The notes: generated by a model not told the origin, from the letters alone. A DNA stretch of 64,000 nucleotides from Oikopleura dioica (GCA_907165135.1 OU015568.1:10486501-10550500), one strand, 5' to 3'; shown: positions 25,254-35,986, numbered from the stretch's first letter. Made by a program: numbers and translations.

Positions 25254-25406
25254 GACCCCCGTCTAAAAAAGGGGATTGAAAGAAAAGCTTTTGGTACAAC
25301 TGGTTGCAAATGAAACCCAAAACTACGCTCGCATCCAGTACAAGTGGTGGACATCAGTGTTTACATGAAACGGACGGTCATTTTTTCTCTTGATTCATTT
25401 CTTCCT

Positions 25407-25547
25407 TTAATTTTTGCGCTTTCTACGCCGCTGCCAGGGCTTCTCGGCTTTCTTTTGGCAACAATTGGTTTTCGTGTTGTTACAACAGAGAGCCGGGGCT
25501 AGGGCACTGCCACCGACGACGGCTAAGACGCCTTTGTCTTGACCCAT
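25407..25547 (-). CDS. Possible 46-residue microprotein
   Basis: The ATG is in good context (ATCAAAATGGG). The product begins MGQDKGVLAVVGGSALAP, with a short hydrophobic segment, continues into a Cys-rich CCNNTKTNCC and ends in a basic tail, WQRRRKRKN. It lies 150 nt upstream of SCOT on the same strand and could be the leading gene of a dicistron. Only context supports it; it may be chance. Confidence 0.25.
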   Translation of the reverse strand: MGQDKGVLAVVGGSALAPALCCNNTKTNCCQKKAEKPWQRRRKRKN

Positions 25548-26916
25548 TTTGATGTCAGGCTTTGGGTAAGTTCTAACTCTGTTTGCAAAACGACACAAAT
25601 TTGAGGAAATTTGGAGGGGCCACGGCACGAGGTCATCGAATGCGCGTTGACCTCGGGTCGCGCGCTTGAGCCGATCAGAGCGAAAATAATATTGTGTTCC
25701 CAAAATATCCAACGCAACGTTACCAAAACTAGTAAAAGGGGCGAAATGAACGCCCGCTAGCAAGAGAGATTACCACTTTGAATACAAACGAACAGATCAG
25801 AAATAGATTTAGAGTAGCTATTTTAACACGAAACATTCTTTTCTGATAGAAAAGAATCAAAGTGAGAATTTATCAATTAAAAATATCGACGTCAAGTGAA
25901 TTTCAGTTGAAATTTTTGCCCAATTAAAAATTTTAAATCATACGAATTATTTGAAATTGAGGCATTCTTGCCTTTAAAAATCTACTAGTGCATAAAAGAC
26001 TTACGCCCTCTATAGAAAAACTTCCTTATTATCATTTTAATTCATGCAGTAAATATCACATTTAGTCAGCTTCTTAGAACTACAATCGTTATCATTTCTA
26101 TTCGCAACCTTAATTGTTACTGAAGAATTTAATTGTTTTGCCTTGTCTCCTGTGGAGTCGTTTCAATTTTCGCGAAGACGAATTCATTCTCCCCCATGTG
26201 TCCAAAACAACGTATTGTTTTGGTCACAAATGCATAGTCGCGTGCCACACAGGGAAATCAAAAATTATGTTTTCTCAAAGCAGTCTTTGTACTTTTTCTC
26301 TTTGTGGCTAATTTGATACATAATGAAGTTAGTCATATGTAAATGCTTTTTTTCTGTGCAGTATTTATGTCGCACAGAAAGAGCAATTTGTGGTTGCTAC
26401 TTGTTAGAATAATTGAAAACATGGAAGAAAAACGAGTTGTTCCTTGAAAGTTTGATACATTTGACACGTGCCTCTGATTTTCATATTGCCTGTATTTTTC
26501 ATATTCAGATGAAAGATTGAAGACTCACGGTCATTATGAAGGGACAGAGAATGACTAGAATGGAAAACACAGCGCCAAACACATGTGATGCCTTTTTGAA
26601 GGAATTATTTTTGGAGAAACATTTAACTAGACTTAGTATTGCATATCGGAGAACTCAAGAATTACTGAAGTTATTAATTTGATATTGCTTTGATTTGAGG
26701 GATAGGATTCGACAGCAAGATTGGAAAAAAGCTCTGTCGGTGAAATATACGGTAAGCTACAGTATATGGTGATTCAGTAGAACAAATACTATTGGCTGTT
26801 TATCGATGATGCTTATAAGAAAGAACAAGTACAACTCAGAATGGGGACTTTTTTACAAAATTATATTTTCCTTTTTGAAATTTTTAAAACTGATATCGAG
26901 AAAGTTTGAATTGCAT
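25548..26916. other. Gene-poor spacer
   Basis: AT-rich sequence between ubiquilin and SCOT. No ORF with coding character, no inverted repeat and no RNA gene were recognised. Confidence 0.4.
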
Positions 26917-29450
26917 TTATCGTGGTCTCGCCAGTAATCTGTCAACAGCAGCTTCGACATTGCCTTGTGTTCGTTGCAGCTCCTCGATGTTTGCTGCTCG
27001 ATCGGTAAAGCCCATCATTTCCAGTTGTTCAAGTTGAGAGGCGTAGTGTTCTTCTGGGTTAGCAACTGGGGGAATTCCAGCACCGGCACCGCCAAGGCCG
27101 CCCATTCCACTGAAATCGATTGTCAACAACAAAAATCGATGAAAAAGATACCGCGCCGTTGAGCCTCGAACTCAGGACCTTTATCCCCAAAACGGGGTCA
27201 GAGGAGGATCTTACAAAATACTGTCCGAAAAGTACTCAGGGCGACTTGATGCCCTTTTTGATTGAAAAATTGACAAAAGAATGAGGTTCGACTGTATTGC
27301 CACGGTCACGACAGGCTCACTGCTCAGCAGCGCTGTCCCGCTACCGCACGACGCGTCGGCTTTTGGCTGCTCCCTTTAGGGCCTGACCTTCGTTATCACC
27401 TTTCATTATGCAACCAGGTAAGCTCGGGCTACCCCGTGCTTACCTTGTTGACGCCGCTCTTAGCGCGGACGCCGCCTCAACACAATGAAGACTGCCGCGA
27501 GAACTCCGCAGCTCAAGCCGTTCCTCACCCAAGTCTCCGCTCGGACTACAGGCATGCGCTACCACACCCGACGGGGAAGAGCGCCAAAAGGCCGATTTTA
27601 TAGCCTTCGAGGCAGCGCAAAAACATGAAAAGACTGTTTCTAGTAAAATTTTTCTTATTTTTCTCTAGTTTCGAAAAGAAAATATTCCCCTATTTTAAAA
27701 CATATTAAAATTTAAGAATTAAAACGCGTAATATTGCCATTAAAACAACTTACCCCATTGATCTGAGCATATTAGCCATGAAATCATTTCCTCCAGCCGC
27801 TGGAGCAGTTCCTGCACCAGTAGCCGCTGGCGAAGCGCCAGTAGCACCAGCCATTCCAGGCCCGCCCATCATAGTTAACAAGCCAGGTGCCTCTTGGCGA
27901 ATGACTTCGTGCGCTCTTTGAATCTAAACAAGAGTATACAGTTTAGTATATTAATTTGTTAATTAAAACAATGCTCACCTGCTGAAATGCTTCGAGGACT
28001 CGTGGATTTGACATAGCTTCGAGCGTTGCCGGGTCGGCCATTTGTTGAGCAACCTAAACAACAAAGTATCGCACAATTATAGGTAAAAAAAATTACTTGA
28101 GCAAGCTGTTCGTCTGATATATTTGCTCCTTGAAATCCAGGCGCCGCATTTAATGCTTGCCGCATCAGCTGAGGATTGTTTCGCATCATGCCCATCATTG
28201 CTCGCATCATTCCAGGGTCTTTTACAGTTTGAAAATTGCTATAATCCTCTATTTAGCAATTTCTAAATGTTGTTAATCGATCGAAAGATCAGCGAAATGG
28301 CTGATTTCGCGGTCGAAGATGCGAGTTCGAATCCCGACAATCATTATTCTTTTTTTTTCAAACGATCCTAATCCTGCCGCGGCGCCGAGACCGCCCATTC
28401 CAGGAAGTCCACCAGCTCCACCGACAGCTGCACCAGTGTTCCCAGTATTTGCTTGAGTTGGAGCTGCCCAAGGATTCGGCAAGGCTTCGTTATTTTGTGT
28501 TCCAGCTTGTGTGTTTTCTGTCGTTGTGTTGTTGTCGTTTGTTGGCGTGGCGAAAGGATTCGGTCTGCCCATGGCATTCTGCATTGGCTCCTGCACTTCA
28601 TTATAGAATCGCTGTAACGCATTGAATCCGCCTGGTAGAGATTCAAGGTTCGACAGCGCACGGTCTTGATTTCTCATCATTTCCTGCATCATACTCGGGT
28701 TGCGCATCATTTCCATAGCTTGTCTCATGTGTTCTGGGTTGTTTAGAATGTGGCCGATTTCTGGATTTGTTTCCATAAGTTGCCGCATTTGCGGATTACT
28801 TTGGATGATGCTCTGCATAACTTCAGGGTTATCCATGATCGCCTAATATCGATGATTCGTTATTCAAATGATTTTCAATACCTGCATGATGGGAGAGTTC
28901 ATCATCTCCTGCATTGCTTGTGGATTCTGCATCATCTGCTGTGCTTGCTGATGTACATTTGCTCCTCCCAGTCCACCGCTACCAGCCATTCCTCCGGCGA
29001 GAGCTTAATATTCGTTCATAAATTATTGATGAAGTTTACACAAATTAACCTGCGAAGGGATTCGTTGAAGCAGCGGCAGGGCGCGCTCCAGTCGACGAGC
29101 TAGCGGTAGCACTTCCCGAGGTCGTTGTCGCGGTCGATGCAGGAGTACTCGCGGGCTCTGCTTTTGGCTCTGGCTTTGGGTCTTCCTGACGCGGTTGTTT
29201 GACAACCAAGTGAACTGCCTGGCCGTCTTTGATTCCGTGCGTCTCAACCGTGTCCGTATCTTTCAAAATCTTCCCACCGAAAATCAAAACCATCTGCTCC
29301 TCCTTTTTCTCAACAGCAGAAGCGACTACTTTTCGCAGATCTAGATAACTAATACGATTTTGTTGTGAAACAATTCCTACCTGCTACTGAGGCAGATGGT
29401 TCGATTTCAACTTCGAACTGTTTCGAGGGCATTTTGATCTTTAACTTCAT
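26917..29450 (-). CDS. UBQLN: Ubiquilin (UBL-UBA shuttle factor)
   Basis: Eight exons, about 513 residues. An N-terminal ubiquitin-like domain ([17 protein letters not shown] ... [20 protein letters not shown] ... QAVHLVVK) is followed by an Ala/Ser/Thr linker, STI1 repeats rich in NP and MM ([70 protein letters not shown]) and a C-terminal UBA domain ([20 protein letters not shown]). Ubiquilins carry ubiquitinated and membrane-protein clients to the proteasome and act in ER-associated degradation. The 644-nt intron 27110-27753 hosts an SRP RNA gene, and the 120-nt intron near 28239-28363 contains a tRNA-like fragment. It is the last gene of the same-strand series and starts 108 nt after the NAA38 stop, behind TTATTTCAG. 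Confidence 0.95.
27155..27225 (-). repeat. tRNA-like fragment (T-arm/B-box only)
   Basis: CCTGAGTTCGAGGCTCA can form a T-arm with a TTCGAGG loop, and a preceding CCCCGTTTTGGGG hairpin could be an arm remnant. There is no convincing A-box or acceptor stem, so it is not called as a tRNA. Confidence 0.3.
27279..27573 (-). ncRNA. SRP RNA: Signal recognition particle (7SL) RNA
   Basis: About 295 nt inside the last ubiquilin intron, same strand. The 5' domain reads GTCGGGTGTGGTAGCGCATG then CCTGTAGTC, the Alu-domain start shared with vertebrate 7SL, followed by GGCTTGAG and GGAGTTCTCG. Next come GCGTCCGCGCTAAG and GGCGTCAACAAGG. The S domain carries TACCTGGTTGC, then the helix 8 signature GGTCAGGCCC ... 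GGGAGCAGCC, and the returning strand GCAGTGAGCCTG. Transcription should stop at TTTT near 27275-27278. A TATA box lies about 25 nt upstream. The RNA is the scaffold for co-translational targeting to the ER. Full length and intact motifs argue for a functional gene rather than a 7SL-derived SINE. Confidence 0.9.
27596..27602 (-). promoter_or_regulatory. TATA box of the SRP RNA gene
   Basis: TATAAAA on the minus strand, 23-30 nt upstream of the predicted 5' end. This is the expected position for an upstream element of a Pol III 7SL gene. Confidence 0.65.
28275..28345 (+). repeat. tRNA-derived fragment in a ubiquilin intron
   Basis: GCGAGTTCGAATCCCGAC is a good B-box/T-arm, preceded by the hairpin ATCAGCGAAATGGCTGAT and followed by a run of nine T. 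The layout suggests a small tRNA-derived SINE or a degraded tRNA on the strand opposite to the host gene. Confidence 0.4.
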
Positions 29451-29557
29451 GGCGCCCCGAGCTCTGAAATAAGAATATGTAAACTAAGCGCCTTACAGTA
29501 ATTTAAATAATCTATATGTCCCAATTGAATCACACACAGGCATTCAAGAATACAGTT

Positions 29558-30239
29558 TCAGTTCTCATCTACAAGATTTATGTTCAGTTTGTTCTCATAG
29601 GCTGCTTCCAGCTGGCTGACTTGCTCGGCAGTAACGGAGGTTCCAGTGATAGAAAGGTCAAGCGAAGGCTGCTCGGTTTGCCATTCTTTTATCCTTTCCA
29701 AAGACTAAAGGAATGAATGAATTGTCTTTTGTATCGCACTTACAGATTGCTTGACTTGAAGTGATTTAATGTGCTCTTTTTTAACCATCACGATTCCAAC
29801 TTTTCGACCTGCATCTTCCTTTTTCAGTTCTTCTTCTGTGAGGTACTCTGTTGTGTGCTGTAGAATTATGTTCAAGTCTTTGTCGGTACATGCAAATTGT
29901 CTTTTTACGGGTCAAAATCTTTTGTCTATTTGAATCGGTAAAGGATTAGGAAAATTAATTGCAAAGAATAGTGTATTTTGGTCCGTTCCCGAGAAGAACA
30001 CGATTATCAGAAATAAGAATTTTCATTTCTTGTCCAAGAAGAGCATAAAGCTTTCGTTCTGAAGGATTTCCGCCACCATTTAATGCCGCTGCTTCTTGCT
30101 GTAGCCTCCTAGCGAAATTGATGATGATGAATGAAGATATTTTGTACCTTATAGCTGCTGGGTTTTGCTCAGTTTCTTCATCATTCGATTCAGAGCTATT
30201 TGTCGGTGTTAATTCAGGCAACTGCGCTTTATCTGACAT
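29558..30239 (-). CDS. NAA38: NAA38 (NatC auxiliary subunit, LSm fold)
   Basis: Four exons (30148-30239, 29989-30108, 29744-29900, 29558-29704); about 171 residues. The Sm-like core reads RKLYALLGQEMKILISDNRV then LLG|QFACTDKDLNIILQHTTEYL and GIVMVKKEHIKSLQVKQ, matching NAA38/LSMD1 strand for strand. NatC acetylates Met-hydrophobic N-termini. The join between LLG and QFACTD works without gap only with an intron beginning GAACGG and ending AAAAAG, a GA-AG intron at 29901-29988. The extended C-terminus (about 49 residues) is not in the human protein. The start lies just behind TTTATTTTAG, 120 nt after the EDEM2 stop. Confidence 0.82.
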
Positions 30240-30358
30240 ATATTCTCCTTCTAAAATAAACATGATAAAATGACTAGACTGAAACTCATTAAAAAAACTC
30301 GTATATTGCACAATGCTTGAATGAAGAAATGGTGGAGAGAAGAAGCATAAAATCTCAT

Positions 30359-32369
30359 TTATATTTTTGCGAAAACGTCACCCCAAGCTGATAGTTTCAA
30401 ATAGAAGGGAATTTTTTGGCACTTGAATTGACCGTCAGAATCTACATATTTTGATTGGGATCTGTCAGTCATGGAAGAAGTTTTATAGTCTATAAGGTCG
30501 TTGAGGTCGAGGTCGTCTACCCACTGCTCGAGTTCCTCGTCTTCAATACTTTCATGGCAGCATTCGAGAGCGCTTGGATCGATTGGATGAGCTTCCGTGT
30601 TGAAAATCCAAGGAGCTAACAATAATTTTATAACGCTAAACTAAAAACGCTTTTCTTCATTTTAAACAAATGTAAACCTTAAAACACAAAATGCCTATCG
30701 AAACAGCCGTGGCGCTGTTCCAAAGGCAGATAATTTATCTCCCGCTTCTAGTGTAGATTGCACTTACATTTATGAAACAGGCAAATGCCCTTGCCATCAA
30801 CTCTCAGTTTTTCAGCAAAATGCTCGTTTCGATGAAGCCAGTGTTCTTCATCGAATAATAAATACAAATATTTCAGCGTCTCAGCAATAAAAAATGACTC
30901 CATCCTAAAAGTAAATCAAAGCGGGACGAGCTACTGCGACTTACCTGTCTGCTCTAGCACCAGTCAGCACATTATCAACAGTGGCAAATCCACATACAGT
31001 TCTAGCAGTATTGTTGATAGCGTGAAGAAACTCTTCACCAATCTCTAGGAGGATTGGATCTTTTGTTGCACGATAGAGATACAATGTTGATTCAATAAAC
31101 TCAGGCCGAAGAGGAAAACCTTCAATCAAAATAACCTGGGATTTTCAAAAGATCGATTCTATACCTTCTCTGCCCTGGATTGGAAGCTTCTTATCGACAT
31201 GATAAAACTCGGGCCAACCACCGAACCGCTTCCACACATTATAATAATTCAAATGTATTTTCATCGCGTGCTCAACCTCGCCAAGAAGAGTCTTCATGCC
31301 GGGAAAAAATCCATCTCTAAGGAAGTCAGAAATTGAAATCAACGAAGACTCACCTAAACTTTGAGCGACTTTTTGCGTTGTTGCACCAGAATTCATATTT
31401 GCCCAGATGTAGAAGTCGTCGCCGTTGTTCAGATACGTTTCGATTGGTGTTTCGAGGAGTCGCCATTTCTCCAGCAAAGAAGGATCATTGAACAGAATCG
31501 AGCCTTTCACGAGATATTCGAAAATCGAATCCACGCCTTTTCGTTTTAAAATTCTCTTTCTGCTAATATCAGTTACCTGCTCCAATGCCAGCATCAGTAG
31601 CAGTCCATACACCGGTTTGCGTGTCAATATGATTTCCAAGAAGTCCGATGGCTGATCTTGAGTTGACGAGGCTTTCTAAAGCTCTCCTCGCCGTCTGTTC
31701 GTACTTTGGGTCTCCAGATAAGCGAGACAGAGTGCCGAATTCTACGATATATGTTCCTACAGCAGCTGTACAAGTTATTGGCGTCTCGTCTGCTGCAACT
31801 CCATGTCTCAAGTTCAAAGAACCAAATGGCATCCCAGTTGTTGTGTTGAATGCTAAACCATTTGTTTAAAAGATGGCGAACTAAAATCTCAGTTAACCTG
31901 GTAAAAGCCGATCCGCAACATCTAGCGCTAGATCTAATAGCGGTCCTTTACAAGGCCAGCCATTTGGCAATGGCATCTTCGCCTTCTTATACAGAAGATG
32001 TGCTGAAATAAGTCCGCCAACGATGCGAATATTTGTTTCAAAAACAGACACATTCTTGTCGATATTGAAATTCATTCTCTTCACGATTTCTTCTACTTTG
32101 CGAAAGCCACGTAAATCACCAGTGAGAAGCAGCGTGTCCAGACTGTCGATAAGAGTAAGCCGAAAATTTCCCCATGTGTTCTTGCCCTTGCATGTCATTG
32201 GCATGAGTTCGTCCTTTGGATACGCATATTCCATGTAGCCGTTGAACGCGTGATTGAGCATTTCGCGAGTGGCTTCGCGCAGTGATATTCGGTCATCTTT
32301 TGATAAAGGGCGCTTACAATCAATCGAAGAAACGAGCGTCGAAATCCAAAGAAAGAACGAACATTGCAT
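30359..32369 (-). CDS. EDEM2: EDEM2-like ER mannosidase (GH47)
   Basis: Seven exons (31898-32369, 31577-31852, 31354-31536, 31165-31316, 30945-31119, 30768-30904, 30359-30615); about 550 residues. A signal peptide ([17 protein letters not shown]) is followed by GH47 blocks: [117 protein letters not shown] and [13 protein letters not shown]2 removes the first mannose that commits misfolded glycoproteins to ER-associated degradation. After the third intron the frame holds only if an A6 run (31304-31309) has seven bases, giving [20 protein letters not shown]. The segment before FNTEAHP is shorter than in vertebrates. Confidence 0.92.
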
Positions 32370-32468
32370 TTTACCGATACATCGATTTCGGGTAGTCTTT
32401 TAGTAAATATGATGAACGCGAGTACTAAGAAAGTAGATTTTATTTTACAAAAATAGAAAAGGAAAGAT

Positions 32469-32911
32469 TCAAGAATCGTCAGGGCGCAATGTTTTGACAA
32501 GTTCTGACATGATTAAAGACTCCGGATCAGGTCTTGTAAGCAGTTCTAGAGCAACGGCTCCACGTTCTTCTTGCTTCGACGACATCTTATTTTTTCATGT
32601 TAGTTCTGATTAAGTTAAGAAATACATACCAGTCGATCGTAAGTATCTGTCGTTATATGCATGCTCTCGATGATATTTTTGAGATCTTCAACTGTCTTTC
32701 CCTCGTAATTTGGAATCTTGACGACCTTCGTCTTCTTGGATATCCTCGATGGAACAGCTGGCTGATTTCTCGACAAAAAATATTCTCCCAAAAACGCCAT
32801 CGCATCTTTAGGCTTCTCAGCCAACAGAGCATTCAGTCCTTCCAGTATCAATGGAAGTGCCTCTGTATAAATTTCTTTTTCCAAGTCTTCCACTGATTTT
32901 AATCGAGACAT
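32469..32911 (-). CDS. Small DPY30-motif protein
   Basis: Two exons (32630-32911 and 32469-32585); about 132 residues. The N-terminal segment LPLILEGLNALLAEKPKDAM then AFLGEYFLSRN fits the DPY30/RIIa-type dimerisation helix pair ('vvP.LlqGl..La.erP.dPi.fla.yLl.n'). The rest is polar, with no other domain. DPY30 itself is an H3K4-methyltransferase subunit, and other DPY30-motif proteins dock in cilia. The motif is at the N-terminus and the tail is not that of DPY30, so I do not assign orthology. The ATG follows CTTTTATTTAG|ATC only 60 nt after the UBE2G2 stop, an operon arrangement. Confidence 0.6.
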
Positions 32912-32971
32912 GATCTAAATAAAAGAAGTCACGGAATTAATTCATTGCTTGAATGGTTGAAGAAACGTGTA

Positions 32972-33594
32972 TTAGAGATTTAGAGATGCTTTGACAGAAC
33001 ATTTGGCGCGGAGAAGAAATTGCTCGCGATTATCTCGCCACAGTTTGGCGGCGTCAACATTGGCTATAAATATATTTGAGATACGAAGGTATTCTTTTGT
33101 GCTACCAGCTGATTCGCAGTTAGGCTCGGCTAGCATTGACATGACAGAAATCAAGATCTTTTCGACATTCTGCACTGGGCTCCACCGCTCTATTGCTGAT
33201 TCGTAACCCATTGGATCATCTCCGGGAGGATGGAGAATTGAAATACAAACACGGCTATAATTTCCGGCTTTTATTTTTGTGAGAAGTGATTGTCTTTTAC
33301 CCATCTGCGTAAATATTCGGGTGAAATATATCGGACAAGAATCGCATTTTAGGCGGAGACATTGGATAGTCCTTTGGGAATGTAAGGCTGCACTTAAAAA
33401 CGCTAAAAAATAAAGCTAAAGAAGTTTATTTAAAATAATCTTCACCCAAATTCAAAAGGGGTTGCTTCTGGTCCCATAATCAAGGCATCCCACTCGAAGT
33501 AGTTGTCATCTGTCTTTGGACCCGCCACAAGAGCTTCAGGAGGATTGCGCATAAGCTGCCGATGCTCTGCCATCAGTCTCTTCAACGCTGCCAT
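32972..33594 (-). CDS. UBE2G2: UBE2G2 (UBC7-type ubiquitin-conjugating enzyme)
   Basis: Four exons (33446-33594, 33301-33402, 33106-33254, 32972-33063); about 163 residues, the family length. The sequence follows UBE2G2 closely: [66 protein letters not shown] (catalytic Cys in VCISIL), [20 protein letters not shown] and [21 protein letters not shown]. The acidic loop after the active site, typical of UBC7 enzymes, is present. It works with gp78/HRD1 in ER-associated degradation. It precedes a DPY30-motif gene and EDEM2 on the same strand with intergenic gaps of 60-100 nt. Confidence 0.95.
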
Positions 33595-33888
33595 GATCTT
33601 AGATGAAAAATATAAATGCGTTTGTCTAATGCTGTGCTAAATGTTTGCAGTCCTAAAAGTTAAATTTGACAGTAAAATGACAATTTGTAAAAGGAAAAAA
33701 CTGGGGATGTGAAGAGGAGATTTTTTACAAATGAAGAAAAATGTATGGATGAATAGATAGTTGCGAATATTTGGCAATGAACTGATGAAACAAGTCACGA
33801 TTGAATGAAGTAATTCTGCTAAAAGTGACTAGCTATAACAAGTGAACTTCTAAAAACGAGGCCCTATTTACACAAATACGAGGTGACT

Positions 33889-34508
33889 TTACTGAGATCT
33901 TTTCCTGATGGATCTTCGGAAGGATTTTCTCAAGAAATTAGTGAGTTTTCCCTAAACGTATATTTAAAAGAAAAAACATTTAAATTTACCTGAGAATCAT
34001 CATTAGAGTTTTTTTGAAGATTTCTGATAGATACTTCTCGATCTTCCAGAAGGCTTTCGAGTGAATCACATTTTTGAGTAAGTTCATTATTTTCTTCAAT
34101 AAGCGCGAGGTTTTCCTTCCTGAGTTCCACTGTTTTTTCGTCCGCCCATTTCGCAAACTCTAAATTTGCTTGTTCCAGCCTTTCGTAAGACTTTCGCATC
34201 TTCTTGATCTTCTCTTTTTGCCGCGAAAGAGCCATTTTCATTTCAGCGTTGGCTTCCTGCAGTTTTCTGGTTAAATCTGCTGCGTCCGGGATTCCTTCTT
34301 CATGTTCTTGAACTTCATTCTTTGGTAAAAGCTGGTCTCTCTTTTCTTGATGAACGACTACTGCCTTGATAATAGTCAATCCACTTCGTGAAATTTGCCT
34401 TTCTTGACGCCTGATCTTCTTCATAGCGAGCGACATTTTTTCAAAGAGAGAAATGTAGTCGCTTACTTTGCTTCGACTGGCTTTAACAACCTCTGCTTGA
34501 ACTCCCAT
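33889..34508 (-). CDS. Coiled-coil protein of unknown function
   Basis: Two exons (33990-34508 and 33889-33951); 193 residues. About residues 75-165 form an uninterrupted coiled coil (DLTRKLQEANAEMKMALSRQ ... LEQANLEFAKWADEKTVELR). The last exon is short and basic (SFRRSIRKRS). The acceptor TTCTGCCTAG lies a few bases before the ATG. It sits between a RING/coiled-coil gene and UBE2G2 on the same strand. I recognise no family. Confidence 0.7.
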
Positions 34509-34690
34509 TTCGAATATTCTCTAGGCAGAAAAGCATTATATACTTTTTACTTATTAAGAATAAATTATTATTCATTTGAGAATCAGTGACAGAGAGATAG
34601 AGCGGTCAGAAAATGAGGTTGCATTTTGTTATTTACATTTTTTGAAGATTGAAGACATAAAACCCTTAATCAATGTTATTCATTGAATTC

Positions 34691-35986
34691 CTATTTGTAA
34701 ATAACCTTCTTTGGAGTTTGAGCAGAGAGTTTTGAATTTTCGTCTTTGAGAAGAACATTTTCTTCTTTGAGTTTGCGCATCTGTTCTTGTCCAACTTTCT
34801 CGGCATGTTCCAAAGCGATAATACGGCGTTTTTGGTCTTCAAATTCCGATTCCAAATATACTGAATTCAACCTTGCATATCTGGCATTGTTCAAAAGTGA
34901 GTTCTTTTCATAGGTCATCTTTTTAAGCTCATCTTGAAGATCTGCGTTTATTTGACTTTGCTGTGTAAGCTTTTCTTGCACCCTTTCTGTAGCAAGTTGG
35001 TCAGCGGCTAACAGTCGGCTTCTTCCACTGGTCATTATTTTAAGCTTATTTTCGTGATCTTCATTTATTTGCAATTGTTTCTGCAGTTTTTTTTGTTCTT
35101 CGCCCAGAAGAGCTTTCGATTTTAAAAGGTCTGATTCTAAATTTCGTGTCGCAAGTTTATGTTGAAGCAATGTTTTCTGATGAGAATCCTTCAGTCTATT
35201 CACGCACTGATGAAGTCCTGTAATCGCAACTCGCTGTCGCTCAATTTTCGTTCGCAAAGAATCCAAAGTGTCCTGTTGAGCTGTTTTCGCATGAAACTGA
35301 TTTTCTAGGTTGAGGAGTTCCTTCTTGTGTTCATTTCGTATTTCTAGAATAACTCGATCTTTTCGGGCAAGCTCCTTCATAAGTGTCGCGACTTTTGTCA
35401 CTTGAGCACTCATGAGCCCATCCATTTTCTTAATTTTTGTAGAGTTGACATTATTTTTCGTTAAAAGAATGTTAATCTCCCTTTTCTGAGCAATTACTTT
35501 TCTTTCTAGCTCAGTTGAATCCTTCAATTTCATTCGCTTTTCGAAACAGACGAAATGCTCATGGAACTTGTTCATCGACATGACTTTCTTGCATTCAGGG
35601 CATGTTTTCTTATTCCAAGCTAGACAACTCCGTTTGTGCTCTTCGAATTTTTCAAAGGGAACGGACATGCGGCACTCATCAGCGGGACATAAGAGCTTCA
35701 CTTTGCTCAAAACAGTAGCCATCAATCGTGACTGTTTAGCAGTGAATTTAGCTTTTCGGCAGAGTGGGCAGTTGGAAAAACGGCTTCGAACATCTTGAAA
35801 GCATTTCGAACAGAGGTGCCCACCACAGCAATCGAGAATAACTGGGTCCTTAACTATCCTAGAGAATCCGACGATGGTTTTTTGCCGTACCTCGAAAATA
35901 TAGCAACAAATGGAACAGATAATGTCATCCTTAAAATTTTCGGCAATCTCGCTTCTCGAGTTATCGATTTCAGCTTCGATTCCCAT
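34691..35986 (-). CDS. RING finger / coiled-coil protein (TRAF- or SIAH-like zinc fingers)
   Basis: Two exons: 35891 up to the start, and 34691-35848. The 42-nt GT-AG intron has an exact multiple-of-three length, so reading through it also stays open. Splicing brings CSICCYIFE next to DPVILDCCGGHLCSKCF and gives a standard C3HC4 RING ending NCPLCR. A second zinc-binding region (LLCPADECRMSVPFEKFEEH ... TCPECKKVMSMNKFHEHFVC) resembles TRAF-type or SIAH-type fingers. The remaining 270 residues are coiled coil. It is probably an E3 ubiquitin ligase; no ortholog is assigned. The first in-frame ATG is at 35986. Confidence 0.75.
   Translation of the reverse strand: MGIEAEIDNSRSEIAENFKDDIICSICCYIFEVRQKTIVGFSRIVKDPVILDCCGGHLCSKCFQDVRSRFSNCPLCRKAKFTAKQSRLMATVLSKVKLLCPADECRMSVPFEKFEEHKRSCLAWNKKTCPECKKVMSMNKFHEHFVCFEKRMKLKDSTELERKVIAQKREINILLTKNNVNSTKIKKMDGLMSAQVTKVATLMKELARKDRVILEIRNEHKKELLNLENQFHAKTAQQDTLDSLRTKIERQRVAITGLHQCVNRLKDSHQKTLLQHKLATRNLESDLLKSKALLGEEQKKLQKQLQINEDHENKLKIMTSGRSRLLAADQLATERVQEKLTQQSQINADLQDELKKMTYEKNSLLNNARYARLNSVYLESEFEDQKRRIIALEHAEKVGQEQMRKLKEENVLLKDENSKLSAQTPKKVIYK

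Noticed and set aside
25407-25763. 118-codon ORF upstream of SCOT
   Set aside because: Only the last 46 codons start at an ATG in good context; the upstream part has no coding character.
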